Assembly: GCA_014189895.1 (NCBI GenBank) | Contig: BJFQ01000002.1 | Span: forward strand, 1-64,000 | Source: Acidobacteriota bacterium | GTDB taxonomy: Bacteria; Acidobacteriota; Holophagae; Holophagales; Holophagaceae | DNA length: 64,000 nt | Direction: 5' to 3' | Shown here: positions 37,039 to 46,063 of the stretch, one piece after another | Position numbering within the stretch: position 1 is the first letter of the stretch | Layout of the letters: every line of letters begins with the position of its first letter | The notes under the pieces: model-generated | Database searches by the model: none | Told to the model about the DNA's origin: nothing | What the model saw: only the letters and a program-made list of their open reading frames with translations | Made by a program: the position numbers and the translations under genes

Positions 37039-37751
37039 CAGTTAATGGATCTTTGACTGACCAAAAGGATGATCAGAAAAGGGGCAAAAAGTAATAGCAT
37101 CAACCAAGCATAAGCTTTTTTATGGGCAAAGTTCAGTGTTAAACCCATTCCCCCTATCCGGTGTACCCACACCGAGGGGTCGCGTGGATTGTTGTAGATC
37201 AATCCGAATCGATAATGATCTCGATATTCTGTGGGAATCATTTTGTTTGCCTTGTAGAGGATTAAAAATATGGCCATAAAGATAAAGCCCGAAACCACAA
37301 AGAAAAACTTTGGAATAGAAAAGTCATAAAAAATGGGCAAAAGAGTTGTGCCAGATAACATCATTGCGATACCCAAAGGAATAACTCCACGCATTTTTTC
37401 ACCTATGGTCACTCGTATATCTTTTTGCCAAGAAAGTTCATGCGGACTTCTCAAAAAAGATACCCCCGTCATGAAGAGCCAAAGCAGAGAAGGAAGACCC
37501 AGTAAAAGCCATCCTAAATGTTCCCGAGAAGTCCACCCATCTGTAATTCCATGGATATTGAAATGAGTTGGAACCCGAAGAGGCAAGAATGACCTGTATT
37601 GAAAATAAATGAACCCAACGAGCGTCAAGAAACATGCTAAAGACCCATCCCAAACCGTCCATCTAGATTGGACCGGTGAATGGGAATCTTGGTTTTGCTT
37701 ACTGGAAGTCGATATCATATTGAATGTCACTAAATTAAATTGTAGACACAT
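37038..37751 (-). CDS. DUF1648-type integral membrane protein
   Basis: 237 residues, perhaps 226 if translation starts at ATG 37718 (MISTSS). The first helix (about 36-52) is followed by VPTHFNIHGITDGW, the DUF1648 signature (P-H-N-G-D-W spacing). Three more hydrophobic segments follow (about 78-95, 122-165, 213-232). DUF1648 occurs in SdpI-like immunity proteins and many uncharacterised membrane proteins. Neither candidate start has a clear ribosome site. The gene is translationally coupled to uvrC and divergent from the MBL hydrolase gene, whose GTG lies 13 bases away. Confidence 0.75.
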   Translation of the reverse strand: MCLQFNLVTFNMISTSSKQNQDSHSPVQSRWTVWDGSLACFLTLVGFIYFQYRSFLPLRVPTHFNIHGITDGWTSREHLGWLLLGLPSLLWLFMTGVSFLRSPHELSWQKDIRVTIGEKMRGVIPLGIAMMLSGTTLLPIFYDFSIPKFFFVVSGFIFMAIFLILYKANKMIPTEYRDHYRFGLIYNNPRDPSVWVHRIGGMGLTLNFAHKKAYAWLMLLLFAPFLIILLVSQRSIN

Positions 37752-37764
37752 CAGGAGTGTGTAC

Positions 37765-38388
37765 GTGTTGAAACTTAAGACCTTTCAGGTGGGAGACCTT
37801 CAATGCAATTGTAGTTTAGTCTGGAATGAAGCTACCCACCAGGGACTCATAGTGGACCCCGGAGGAGAATCCGATCGCATCAAAGAGGAAGTTAGTGCTT
37901 TGAAAATCAAGATAACGGCCTTACTTCATACGCATGCACATTTTGATCACGTTGGAGCAACAAAGTCATTGCAAGAATATTACGATTGTCCAGCGTATCT
38001 TCACCGAGATGATGATTTCTTAATCGAAAATCTAGATCGCCAAACAGCTTTTTTTGGACTTCCTACGATTGATGCTCCCGAAATGACTCAACTCGAAGAG
38101 TCCGATAAGTTTCTTGGAGTAAATACCCTCCATACCCCAGGACACACCCCTGGATCTTGTTGTTTTCTTGGCGATTTCCAGCAAGGAAAAGTTCTTTTAG
38201 CGGGAGATACTCTTTTTCATCGCGCCGTAGGTCGAACAGATACGCCTGGTGGATCTAAAGAGCAAATCAAAGAAAGTATTTTAAAAAAGATTTATCCCTG
38301 CCACCCCGATACTTTAGTGATTCCAGGCCATGGCTCATTCACGACTATCGGAGAGGAGCGAGAATACAATCTATTCGTGAGACAATAA
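37765..38388 (+). CDS. Glyoxalase II-like metallo-beta-lactamase-fold hydrolase
   Basis: 207 residues from GTG 37765 (AGGAG seven bases upstream); an in-frame extension to 37609 would lie inside the divergent gene and is rejected. The metal motif is LLHTHAHFDHVG (HxHxDH), with further ligands in TPGHTPGS, LLAGDTLFHRAVGRTD and IPGHG. This pattern matches YcbL/glyoxalase II-type thioester hydrolases. It is probably cytoplasmic and hydrolyses S-acyl glutathione-like or related thioesters; the exact substrate is unknown. It opens a 16-kb run of plus-strand genes. Confidence 0.88.
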   Translation: MLKLKTFQVGDLQCNCSLVWNEATHQGLIVDPGGESDRIKEEVSALKIKITALLHTHAHFDHVGATKSLQEYYDCPAYLHRDDDFLIENLDRQTAFFGLPTIDAPEMTQLEESDKFLGVNTLHTPGHTPGSCCFLGDFQQGKVLLAGDTLFHRAVGRTDTPGGSKEQIKESILKKIYPCHPDTLVIPGHGSFTTIGEEREYNLFVRQ

Positions 38389-38406
38389 CCTTGAGGAGTC
38401 ATCAAG

Positions 38407-39180
38407 ATGATTGAATTATTATTTGGGACAAGCCCCCTTTTGATTTTTTTAGGGTTTTATCTTTTCACATGCATCAGTATTGTTAACGAGTATGAGCGTA
38501 GTGTCATCTTCAGGCTTGGACGCTTGATTGGAATTAAAGGCCCCGGCCTCATTTTTGTTTTTAGACCCTTCGACCGGCAAGTCAAGATCTCGCTAAGGTC
38601 TATCGTCCTTAACGTCCCAAGCCAGGACATTATTACGAAAGATAATGTAACCCTCAAAGTAAGTGCAGTTGTCTACTACAAGGTCGTCAACCCAAGTTTA
38701 GCCGTGACGGGCGTCGAAGATTTTGATTATGCGACAAGCCAGAAAGCACAGACTACTCTCCGTTCTATTTTGGGGGAAGTCTCACTTGACCAGATACTGA
38801 GTGACCGAGAAGCCCTCAATAGGCGTCTGCGAGAAATCATCGATCTTGCAACTGAACCTTGGGGCATTGAGGTGACAAGCGTTGAGCTCAAGTCAGTAGA
38901 TCTTCCCGAGCAAATTCAAAGAGCGATGGGCAAGCAAGCAGAAGCGGAACGAGAGAAACGGTCAAAGATCATTAACGCTGAAGGGGAGTTAGCTGCCGCT
39001 CAACAGCTTTTGGAAGCGGCTAACATGATCAGTCAAAATCCAGCTGCAATTCAGATGCGGTATCTACAAACTCTTTCCGATATTGCTGTTGAAAAAAATA
39101 GCACCATTGTCTTCCCTTTGCCGATGGATCTACTGAAGGCTTTGGAAAAATATGCCAATAGTGATAACCCTAAATCATAA
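38407..39180 (+). CDS. Slipin-type SPFH/band 7 membrane protein
   Basis: 257 residues. One N-terminal hydrophobic hairpin (about 8-26) is followed by the SPFH domain: NEYERSVIFRLGRLIGIKGPG, SLRSIVLNVPSQDIITKDNV and VYYKVVNPSLAV. A coiled coil rich in Glu/Ala follows (AMGKQAEAEREKRSKIINAE). Slipins oligomerise on the inner membrane and organise microdomains or regulate membrane proteases. The usual partner NfeD gene is not adjacent. AGGAG precedes ATG 38407. Confidence 0.93.
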   Translation: MIELLFGTSPLLIFLGFYLFTCISIVNEYERSVIFRLGRLIGIKGPGLIFVFRPFDRQVKISLRSIVLNVPSQDIITKDNVTLKVSAVVYYKVVNPSLAVTGVEDFDYATSQKAQTTLRSILGEVSLDQILSDREALNRRLREIIDLATEPWGIEVTSVELKSVDLPEQIQRAMGKQAEAEREKRSKIINAEGELAAAQQLLEAANMISQNPAAIQMRYLQTLSDIAVEKNSTIVFPLPMDLLKALEKYANSDNPKS

Positions 39181-39206
39181 TCAGGTAACCATTCAAGCTT
39201 AAATGT

Positions 39207-40061
39207 ATGCACATAGGACCCTGGGACATCCAAATCGTAAGCGGCGGTCAATTCGCTCTTGATGGAGGAGCGATGTTCGGCACCGTTCCTAAGGTAGTTT
39301 GGTCCAAGGTTTATCCAGCGGATCAAGATAATCAAATCCTGATGGCCACTAACTGCCTCTTGGTTCGAGGGTTTCTGAATGGCAAACAAGAAAATATCCT
39401 TATTGACAACGGTAATGGAGATAAAGAGGACGATGCTTTTATGTCTCGGTTTAAATTTGAAGGTCGAGGGGTTTTGGATCGCGAACTTGCTCGCTTTGAT
39501 CTGACTCCGAAAGATATTACCTGTTGCATTCTTACGCATTTACATTTCGATCATGCGGGAGGCAGTACGCGCTTTGATGCGCATGGAAATCTCGTGCCAA
39601 GTTTTCCCAATGCTCGCTACATCGTTCAAAAAAAAGACCTAGAAGATGCCAAAGATCCTCATATAAGAGTCCGTGCAAGTTATCTTCCTAAAAATTGGGA
39701 ATGCCTCGAGGCGCTAGGTCTTCTTGAAACGGTCGATGGGGATCATGAAATCTTCCCAGGCATTCATGTGCGATTAGCTCCGGGGCATATCGAAGCTCTT
39801 CAGAATGTAGTAATCGAAGGTGGAGGAAAAAAACTTCTTTACTTAGCTGATTTGATTCCCACTTCAAGACATATTCAGCCCGCATGGATTATGGGATACG
39901 ACTTGGATGTGGTTACTTGTGTTGACGAAAAAATCAAAGTACTCAATGAAGTCTGTAACTCTGGTACCGTCCTCGTGTTCGAGCATGACCCCGATGTTCC
40001 CGCGGGCACCGTTTCTCAAGATGCAAAAGGAAAATATATTGTTACGCCAGTAGCTGTTTAG
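39207..40061 (+). CDS. Metallo-beta-lactamase-fold hydrolase
   Basis: 284 residues. The metal-binding motif is LTHLHFDHAGGSTRFD (HxHxDH), with ligands likely in APGHIEALQNVVIEG and LLYLADLIPTSRHIQP. The long DGGAMFGTVPKVVWSK N-terminus and the VFEHDPDVPAG C-terminus resemble the AttM/lactonase-like and quorum-quenching branch of the superfamily, but general MBL is the safe call. No signal peptide. It lies between the slipin and ExbD genes; no functional link to them is evident. Confidence 0.87.
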   Translation: MHIGPWDIQIVSGGQFALDGGAMFGTVPKVVWSKVYPADQDNQILMATNCLLVRGFLNGKQENILIDNGNGDKEDDAFMSRFKFEGRGVLDRELARFDLTPKDITCCILTHLHFDHAGGSTRFDAHGNLVPSFPNARYIVQKKDLEDAKDPHIRVRASYLPKNWECLEALGLLETVDGDHEIFPGIHVRLAPGHIEALQNVVIEGGGKKLLYLADLIPTSRHIQPAWIMGYDLDVVTCVDEKIKVLNEVCNSGTVLVFEHDPDVPAGTVSQDAKGKYIVTPVAV

Positions 40062-40069
40062 GAGCCTTT

Positions 40070-40498
40070 GTGGCCTTTAGTCCTTACAATCGACAAAAAG
40101 AAATGGCCGAAATCAATATGACCCCCCTTATTGATGTCATGCTCGTTTTGCTGATTATCTTTATGGTCACCGCCCCTTTGCTGACAAGTGGGTTAGACAT
40201 AAATCTCCCTCGAACTCAGACGGGCAAGAGCTTAGATAGCCAAGCTTTATCCATTGCGATTACTTCCGAAGGTTTCATCGAACTCGAGCATGCACGAATG
40301 TCTTTCGAGAGCCTCAAAAAAGAGCTCGTCAGACAGTCGCAAATATCATCGAATCGACCAATCCTTATTCGCGCCGACAAACAGCTGAACTATGGACGCG
40401 TCATTGAGGTTGTCGATGCCGTTCGAGAAGCGGGTTTTTCTCAAGTCGGCTTTGTCACAGAAGGCGCTCCTGTGGAAGCACCACCTCCTAAGAAATAA
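40070..40498 (+). CDS. ExbD/TolR-family biopolymer transport protein
   Basis: 142 residues, start GTG 40070 behind AGGAG. EINMTPLIDVMLVLLIIFMV is the single transmembrane helix with the conserved Asp (LIDVMLVL) that carries protons in the ExbB-ExbD or TolQ-TolR motor. A periplasmic domain with NRPILIRADKQLNYGRVIEV and a Pro-rich tail follows. It uses proton flow to energise TonB or TolA. The usual ExbB/TolQ gene is not upstream, where an MBL hydrolase gene lies instead; a TonB-like gene follows. Confidence 0.93.
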   Translation: MAFSPYNRQKEMAEINMTPLIDVMLVLLIIFMVTAPLLTSGLDINLPRTQTGKSLDSQALSIAITSEGFIELEHARMSFESLKKELVRQSQISSNRPILIRADKQLNYGRVIEVVDAVREAGFSQVGFVTEGAPVEAPPPKK

Positions 40499-40514
40499 GT
40501 CCGACTTAAAGAGC

Positions 40515-41276
40515 ATGACCATGCCACCATCTTTCCTTCAAAGCCTTGCCCTTCATGGTCTGATCTTAGGTGCTTTAATTTTCCCCCAAAAGAATGCTTC
40601 GAAGAAACAGGTCCCAACGAAGGTAACGTGGATTAATTTGGCTGCTAGCGGGTTGAGCGGGGGAGTTGAAGCCAATGAGTTAGGTAAAAATCCCCAACGC
40701 ATCCGCTTGAAGCAACAGGTCGCGGCCCGCAATGAGGAAAAATCCATCGCTGCCACCCCGCCTGATCGCCTTGGAATAAAATCAAAAGGCCTCATTGCCA
40801 AGGGAACCAACTTAGATGAGCGGTCTATAGGGGTAGCCCCGAGCGCACCTAAGTCAACCGATCCTTCAGAAGCTAAGATGCAAGGTGCAGTTGGTAAAGG
40901 AAATAGTGGGGGAATCGGAAATGGGACCCCCATGCCAGGTCTTCGCGCTTCTTCTGGTATCAGCGGGGGGCAGGGAGTTCTATCCGCAACTGATACCGAA
41001 TTTCCTTACACCTACTATCTGCAGCAGGTTCAGAATAAAATTACAGCCAATTGGTCCAAGTCAGGAGGCCAAGGTCGGGTTGCCGTTTACTTCAGAATTA
41101 AAAAAGATGGCAGTATTGATTTCGATCGACTGCAGGTTGAAAGTCCCAGCGGAAATCGTTTTTTTGACGAAAGTGCGCGACTTGCGATAATGAGATCGGG
41201 ATCGTTTCCCCCTCTACCGCAAGGATATCTTGCCGATACGCTAGGTATCCATTTTTGGTTCGTAGCCGTAAACTAG
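40515..41276 (+). CDS. TonB/TolA-like envelope protein with C-terminal TonB domain
   Basis: 253 residues from ATG 40515 (16 bases after the ExbD stop). One N-terminal anchor helix (FLQSLALHGLILGALIF), then a low-complexity Gly/Ala/Pro/Ser-rich spacer (about 45-160), and a TonB C-terminal domain: YYLQQVQNKITANWSK, VAVYFRIKKDGSIDFDRLQV, GNRFFDESARLAI. It spans the periplasm and couples the ExbD-type motor to outer-membrane partners. TonB and TolA cannot be told apart; the TolA-like helical middle domain is absent. Confidence 0.85.
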   Translation: MTMPPSFLQSLALHGLILGALIFPQKNASKKQVPTKVTWINLAASGLSGGVEANELGKNPQRIRLKQQVAARNEEKSIAATPPDRLGIKSKGLIAKGTNLDERSIGVAPSAPKSTDPSEAKMQGAVGKGNSGGIGNGTPMPGLRASSGISGGQGVLSATDTEFPYTYYLQQVQNKITANWSKSGGQGRVAVYFRIKKDGSIDFDRLQVESPSGNRFFDESARLAIMRSGSFPPLPQGYLADTLGIHFWFVAVN

Positions 41277-41348
41277 ACACTCGCCAAAACCAGTGATACT
41301 TGATCATTAAGGGTGGGTGAAATCACTCCAAGAGGATAGAATAGGGGT

Positions 41349-43070
41349 ATGAAAGTAATTGTTGCCAAGACTGCAGGTTTTTGCTGGGGTGTGAAGCGGG
41401 CAATGGATGCTGTTCTTGAGGCATCTGTCCACAGTGGCAGCCATAAAGTGCAAACACTCGGACCCCTTATTCATAATCCTCAAGCTCTAGCCCTTATTGA
41501 GAACAGGGGTGTTTCGGTGGTTACGGAACCCGAGCATGTCCAAGGTGGCACGGTTGTAATTCGAGCCCATGGAATCCCAATCCAATCTCTACGTGGTCTT
41601 AAAGAAAGGCAAAATCAAGGCGAACTTAATATCGTGAACGCCACTTGCCCAGAGGTGGCCAAAGTCCACAATAAAATTAAAAAATGGAGCCCTAAAGGTT
41701 ACTTCACTATAATTCTCGGTTCCAAGGGCCATCCGGAGTCGATTGCCCATAGAAGTTTCGCTGAAAATGGTTCAATAATCCTTTCGACAATGGATGAAGC
41801 CAGACAGTTGACGTCCAAAGAACTTTCTAAGTGCTTGATTGTTGCTCAAACTACCTATACGGTTAAGGATTTTCAAGAGATCTCTTCTTTTATTGAAAGC
41901 CAAGCGACCGATTGTATTGTCGAGAATACCATTTGCGAAGATACCTGGATGAGGCAAGATGAGGCTGAATCGTTAAGTAAAAGGGTTGATTATGTCATTG
42001 TCGTGGGCGGAAGAGAGTCAAGTAACACCAAACACCTTGCAGAGTTGGCTCAACGCTATGGAAAGCCAGTTCAATATGTTGAAACAGCACAAGAGATAGA
42101 TCTATCTCAATTTTCAGGCTCTGAAACGGTTGGCATCTTAGCGGGTGCCTCAACTCCCACATGGCTCGTCGATGAGGTGGTAGATTATCTCGAAGAAACA
42201 AATGATTCCCTTAGTAAATTGGTCAAAAAATTAAGTCGGGCTTTTTTAACCCCGCTTATTTGGAGCACCTCGGTTGCCTCTGCGAGTCTCGGAGCTTCCC
42301 AAATTTTGAATTACCCCAACGACTTTTTTATTGCTTCATCGGTTGGTTTTTTTATTTTTTCAATGTACCTATCTGCTCCCTACCTCGAGCCCCTAGGTCT
42401 TGGTGTGAAGGGACCAGCCAATGCCAAATTCTTAGAAATAAATCGCTATTTGTTATTGAATGTCAGCATGATATCGGCCCTCATTTCTCTAATACTTTCG
42501 AGGCAAGTAGGTCCAAGCTATTTTCTATGCACCCTTCTTGCCTTTGCCATCAGTCTTGGATATCGAATCGGACTAAATACTCCTCAAACTAAGAGTTTGA
42601 GCTTGCGATCGATCCCGGGTAGTAAAGATTTGTTCGTTCCTCTATCTATCGCTTTCCTCATGATCACCGCACCTGATTTTGAAAACGTAAGAACTCAGGA
42701 TGTACAACACTATCTTATTTTCTTGATCATATTCACTCTAGCGCTTGCTCGAACCTTTATCTATGACTTAAGAGACATGCAGAAAGACCAGGTTTTAGGC
42801 AAGGAGACACTCCCTATTGCTCTCGGGAAAACAAGATCTCTATGGTCCATAAGTCTTCTAATCACTTTTTGCATTTTCGCTGTTGGCTTGTCTTCCGATC
42901 AAGAGGTAAACCCTGTAGATTTGTGGAATCGAATTATTTTGATTACAGCTTTGGGTTACCCCGTTTTCTATTGGTGGTTTTATCATCATCGTTTTTCGGC
43001 GGGCAAGCCTCTTCTAGATGTTCGTCCTGAGTTCAGTTTTTTCTTAGTTGGTCTCTTAGCCATTCTTTAA
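41349..43070 (+). CDS. ispH: IspH (HMBPP reductase) fused to a UbiA-like membrane domain
   Basis: 573 residues. Residues 1 to about 283 are a complete IspH: 4Fe-4S ligands C12, C100 and C196, the substrate residues H42, H74, H128 and E130, and the VAQTTYT and NTICEDTW motifs. It makes IPP and DMAPP from HMBPP, the last MEP step. Residues about 295-573 contain seven or eight hydrophobic helices, with RTFIYDLRDMQKDQVLGKET and LPIALGK matching the second Asp motif of UbiA prenyltransferases (D473, D476, D480). The first UbiA motif (NDxxD) is not present; the corresponding segment is SMYLSAPYLEPLG. Fusions of IspH to such domains exist in other bacteria. The resB gene follows after 17 bases. Confidence 0.92.
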   Translation: MKVIVAKTAGFCWGVKRAMDAVLEASVHSGSHKVQTLGPLIHNPQALALIENRGVSVVTEPEHVQGGTVVIRAHGIPIQSLRGLKERQNQGELNIVNATCPEVAKVHNKIKKWSPKGYFTIILGSKGHPESIAHRSFAENGSIILSTMDEARQLTSKELSKCLIVAQTTYTVKDFQEISSFIESQATDCIVENTICEDTWMRQDEAESLSKRVDYVIVVGGRESSNTKHLAELAQRYGKPVQYVETAQEIDLSQFSGSETVGILAGASTPTWLVDEVVDYLEETNDSLSKLVKKLSRAFLTPLIWSTSVASASLGASQILNYPNDFFIASSVGFFIFSMYLSAPYLEPLGLGVKGPANAKFLEINRYLLLNVSMISALISLILSRQVGPSYFLCTLLAFAISLGYRIGLNTPQTKSLSLRSIPGSKDLFVPLSIAFLMITAPDFENVRTQDVQHYLIFLIIFTLALARTFIYDLRDMQKDQVLGKETLPIALGKTRSLWSISLLITFCIFAVGLSSDQEVNPVDLWNRIILITALGYPVFYWWFYHHRFSAGKPLLDVRPEFSFFLVGLLAIL

Positions 43071-43087
43071 TTTAATGCGAGGTACAT

Positions 43088-45124
43088 TTGATCCTAAGTA
43101 AATTAAAGTCTCTGTGGAATCAAAGGCCCTTTCATGAAAATATTTTCAAACAAATTCTTGCCCTCAAAATATGGGTTTGTTTTTGGATTGTTTTCCAGCA
43201 TCTTTCTATAAGCCTAGGGTGGAATGACATTCAGCAAATCTCCGGCTTCCTAGCCGTTCTTATTATCATTTCTGGCCTTTTGATTGGATTGGCACCTTCT
43301 TGGGCTTACCGGCTATTCACAAGTGTCCCCTTCGCGATTGCCCAATTGGTCTTCATGGCTGCTTCCGTGGCTCTCGGAACTCTCATTCTGCAAGAATTGA
43401 AATTCTCTGAGTACCTAGATATCTATGGCTCGGTATGGTGGGGTGACTTGCCCCTTGTTTTGGTTCGATATGCTTTTGCCTATGACTTATATCGATCTTT
43501 ATGGTTTCTCTCGCTCCTAGCCCTCTTATCCGCAAGTACGTTATCTGTTGCGTGGAAACGTCGGCCCTACACGCTCCCAAGGGGGGGCTTTCTCCTAGTC
43601 CATTTGGCTACTTCAGTTATTTTGCTTGGTGGGCTCATGGGTAAGTTTGGATTTGTAAGAGCCTTCAATGAACTTCATCAAAATCAGCCGGTCACAGTTT
43701 TCTGGAAGGTCAAGGGGCCCGACCCTAATAGTTGGAAAAATCCATTCTCACTTCCTTTTTCAGTAAGACTTGATCAATTTGAAGTTATCAAACACGATCC
43801 TGAATATCGTCTTTATGCTTTCACGCAACCTGACGGCAAGGGGGGGTTCGAAGATAATCCAAAATCCTATGATGCTGAAGCAGGCTTCAAAACAAGACTC
43901 CCGCTCACTTGGAAACGACTCGAAATCTTACAGGCACTCCCCGATGGGCTTAATCGAAGTACTTGGTTTAATGATGTTACTGCTCCAGAAAACCCGGTCT
44001 TACAAGTTATGTTGGGCACTGGCACGCCCAATCCACTCTTGGGCTTTCTAGTCGCCCAAGATCTGAGAACCCAGAGATTTAATGATCCCCAAGGAAGGTT
44101 CTCTCTCTTGTTCAATGAGGAATTTAAACCTAGAGACCTAAGTCGTTTCAAGAGGAGTGAACCCAAAAGCCATCTTGTTCAGCTCACATTCGCAGGTAAA
44201 ACTTTCGATAAGGAGTTTAAAAAAGGTAGCATATGGGATTTTCCTGTTTTCAAACTTAAAATGGTGCGTCTCTTCAATGATTTTCCGTTTAAGAATGATC
44301 CCAATGGGCGACCTGTAAAGGTAGAAACAGTTCCTCCGGAACTGCGTGGGAACTGGGCTGAGTTAGAGTTGATCACTAATGATGGGCAGCAGGCCAAAAT
44401 TCTTTTAAGTGCACGTAATCCTGAATTCTCAAAAAGTCTGAATGCCGGAAATCTACCTCCAGGACTTAGTCTTCAATATCAAATTTCGGGCGAAGAGTCT
44501 TTTTCGAATTTTGTTGTCTTCTCGAAAAATGATATGAAGATTCGTTCGATTGAGAACGGGCGGATTCTTAAAGAAAGCCCCCTGGTACTCGATCGCCCCT
44601 TTATTTTTAAGAATGGATTCTCTGCGACACCCTTATCTCTTTTATTGAACGCACGGGTCGATGGAAAATACATTCCGAACCCTCAAGCCCGCCCTATTTT
44701 AGAGAGAAACCCCGCTGTACAAGTCACTTTGTCGGATCCACGCACAGGTAAAGCGGAAACAGTTTGGCTTGATGGCAGAGAAGCAAAGCCCACGACGTTC
44801 TTCGACAAAAAAATTGGTCTTATCTACCGGCTGAAGGATCAAGAGGCAAGAGATTTCCGATCTAAAATCACCCTTTTGGATACTTCAGGAAAAATATTAG
44901 CCCAAAAACAAATCTCAGTTAACGACCCTCTGGTGTACGAGGGATTATGGTTTTATCAAAGCAACTACAATCCCGAAGATCCTACGGTGAGTGGAATTAT
45001 GGTTGTTTACGAGCCTGGCTTGTGGGTGACCTACTTCGGGTTTGCCATGATCGTTATCGGAACTATATGGATGTTTTATCTAAAACCCATCTTTTTAAAA
45101 AGGTCAGGGAGGCTGACAAAATGA
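43088..45124 (+). CDS. resB: ResB-like cytochrome c biogenesis protein
   Basis: 678 residues from TTG 43088 (GAGG just upstream). Three hydrophobic N-terminal helices (about 25-45, 53-70, 80-102) and one at 165-185 (GGFLLVHLATSVILLGGLMG region) are followed by a large periplasmic domain (about 200-645) and a last helix near 650-668. This layout and the LVHLATSVILL motif fit ResB/Ccs1, which with CcsA delivers and attaches heme to apocytochrome c (system II). The stop overlaps the ccsA start (ATGA). Confidence 0.88.
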   Translation: MILSKLKSLWNQRPFHENIFKQILALKIWVCFWIVFQHLSISLGWNDIQQISGFLAVLIIISGLLIGLAPSWAYRLFTSVPFAIAQLVFMAASVALGTLILQELKFSEYLDIYGSVWWGDLPLVLVRYAFAYDLYRSLWFLSLLALLSASTLSVAWKRRPYTLPRGGFLLVHLATSVILLGGLMGKFGFVRAFNELHQNQPVTVFWKVKGPDPNSWKNPFSLPFSVRLDQFEVIKHDPEYRLYAFTQPDGKGGFEDNPKSYDAEAGFKTRLPLTWKRLEILQALPDGLNRSTWFNDVTAPENPVLQVMLGTGTPNPLLGFLVAQDLRTQRFNDPQGRFSLLFNEEFKPRDLSRFKRSEPKSHLVQLTFAGKTFDKEFKKGSIWDFPVFKLKMVRLFNDFPFKNDPNGRPVKVETVPPELRGNWAELELITNDGQQAKILLSARNPEFSKSLNAGNLPPGLSLQYQISGEESFSNFVVFSKNDMKIRSIENGRILKESPLVLDRPFIFKNGFSATPLSLLLNARVDGKYIPNPQARPILERNPAVQVTLSDPRTGKAETVWLDGREAKPTTFFDKKIGLIYRLKDQEARDFRSKITLLDTSGKILAQKQISVNDPLVYEGLWFYQSNYNPEDPTVSGIMVVYEPGLWVTYFGFAMIVIGTIWMFYLKPIFLKRSGRLTK

Positions 45125-46035
45125 TGAATTTATACTTCAACTTTGCTAAAGCAGAAACGGGATTTCAAATCATGCTGATTGCCTATCTAGGAGCCTGCAT
45201 TTGTTATGCCTTCAGTATTCTCAGGTCTCGTTATGAAGCGACAATTTACCAAATTGCCCGATTTCTTTTCCTTTTAGGTTGGTCCCTTAACGTCTATATC
45301 CTTGTTGAAAGGGGCATCATAGCTGGTCGACCGCCTTTCAAGACTTTCTACGAGAGTCTTATCTATTTCAGTTTCTTATTCGGACTATTGGCACTATCCA
45401 TTGAATGGTTCAAGAAGGTAAAGTTATTGGGTTTTCTTTCACTAGTTATTATTCTTTCGGCAGAACTATTCGCATTATTAAAACAAGACATCGACATTGT
45501 TACTGTCCCACCCGCATTGAATAGTGGTTGGTTTCTTCCACATGTCACCATCTACTTCTCAGGCTATTCCAGTGTCACAGTTGCTTTCGTCCTAAGTATC
45601 CTGGCTTTAATTCGAACTGGAACTATTAATTTAGATAAAGATTCCTTTTGGGCTCGAGCTCTAGGACGCCAAGAAGTCAATTTTGAAGAACTGCATCGGG
45701 ATTGGGTTCGTATTGGTTACCTCTTCCTTCTAGGAGGCTTAATTACCGGAGGCTTGTGGGCCAAATTTGCATGGTCTGATTACTGGGCTTGGGATCCAAA
45801 GGAAAATTGGGGTCTTATCTCCTGGCTAATCTATGGGGTTGTACTACATATGCACCACACTTCCTTTCTGAAAGGGCGGGCAGTCCTGAAGGTGAGTGCG
45901 GCATCGTGGTTGCTCATTTTATTCACTTATTTTGGTATGTCATATCTGCCTACCAAAAGCCAAAGCATGCACATCTATACCGAACCGCTTCCACCCGAAA
46001 AGGACGTTAAAGGCGTGAATCGCGAGATGTACTAA
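45121..46035 (+). CDS. ccsA: Cytochrome c assembly protein CcsA/ResC
   Basis: 304 residues from ATG 45121, coupled to resB by an ATGA overlap. About eight hydrophobic helices. The heme-handling motif is AKFAWSDYWAWDPKENWGLI, followed by YGVVLHMHHTSF; the Trp-rich WWD-type segment and flanking His residues bind heme at the periplasmic side. YFGMSYLPTKSQSMHIY is the C-terminal family segment. With ResB it forms the system II synthetase, so the cell makes c-type cytochromes. Confidence 0.94.
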   Translation: MMNLYFNFAKAETGFQIMLIAYLGACICYAFSILRSRYEATIYQIARFLFLLGWSLNVYILVERGIIAGRPPFKTFYESLIYFSFLFGLLALSIEWFKKVKLLGFLSLVIILSAELFALLKQDIDIVTVPPALNSGWFLPHVTIYFSGYSSVTVAFVLSILALIRTGTINLDKDSFWARALGRQEVNFEELHRDWVRIGYLFLLGGLITGGLWAKFAWSDYWAWDPKENWGLISWLIYGVVLHMHHTSFLKGRAVLKVSAASWLLILFTYFGMSYLPTKSQSMHIYTEPLPPEKDVKGVNREMY

Positions 46036-46063
46036 TCTAAACTGAAAGGAAGGGTGCTAGGCG

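Noticed and set aside
37609-37764. N-terminal extension of the glyoxalase II-like protein
   Set aside because: Would overlap the divergent DUF1648-type gene; GTG 37765 has a proper AGGAG and matches the family start.
39051-39539. 162-codon minus-strand frame across the end of the slipin gene and the start of the MBL hydrolase gene
   Set aside because: Lies antisense to two clearly recognised genes, has no protein-family features and no ribosome site.
40553-40933. 126-codon minus-strand frame in the TonB-like gene
   Set aside because: Arises from the low-complexity Gly/Pro/Ser spacer read in antisense.
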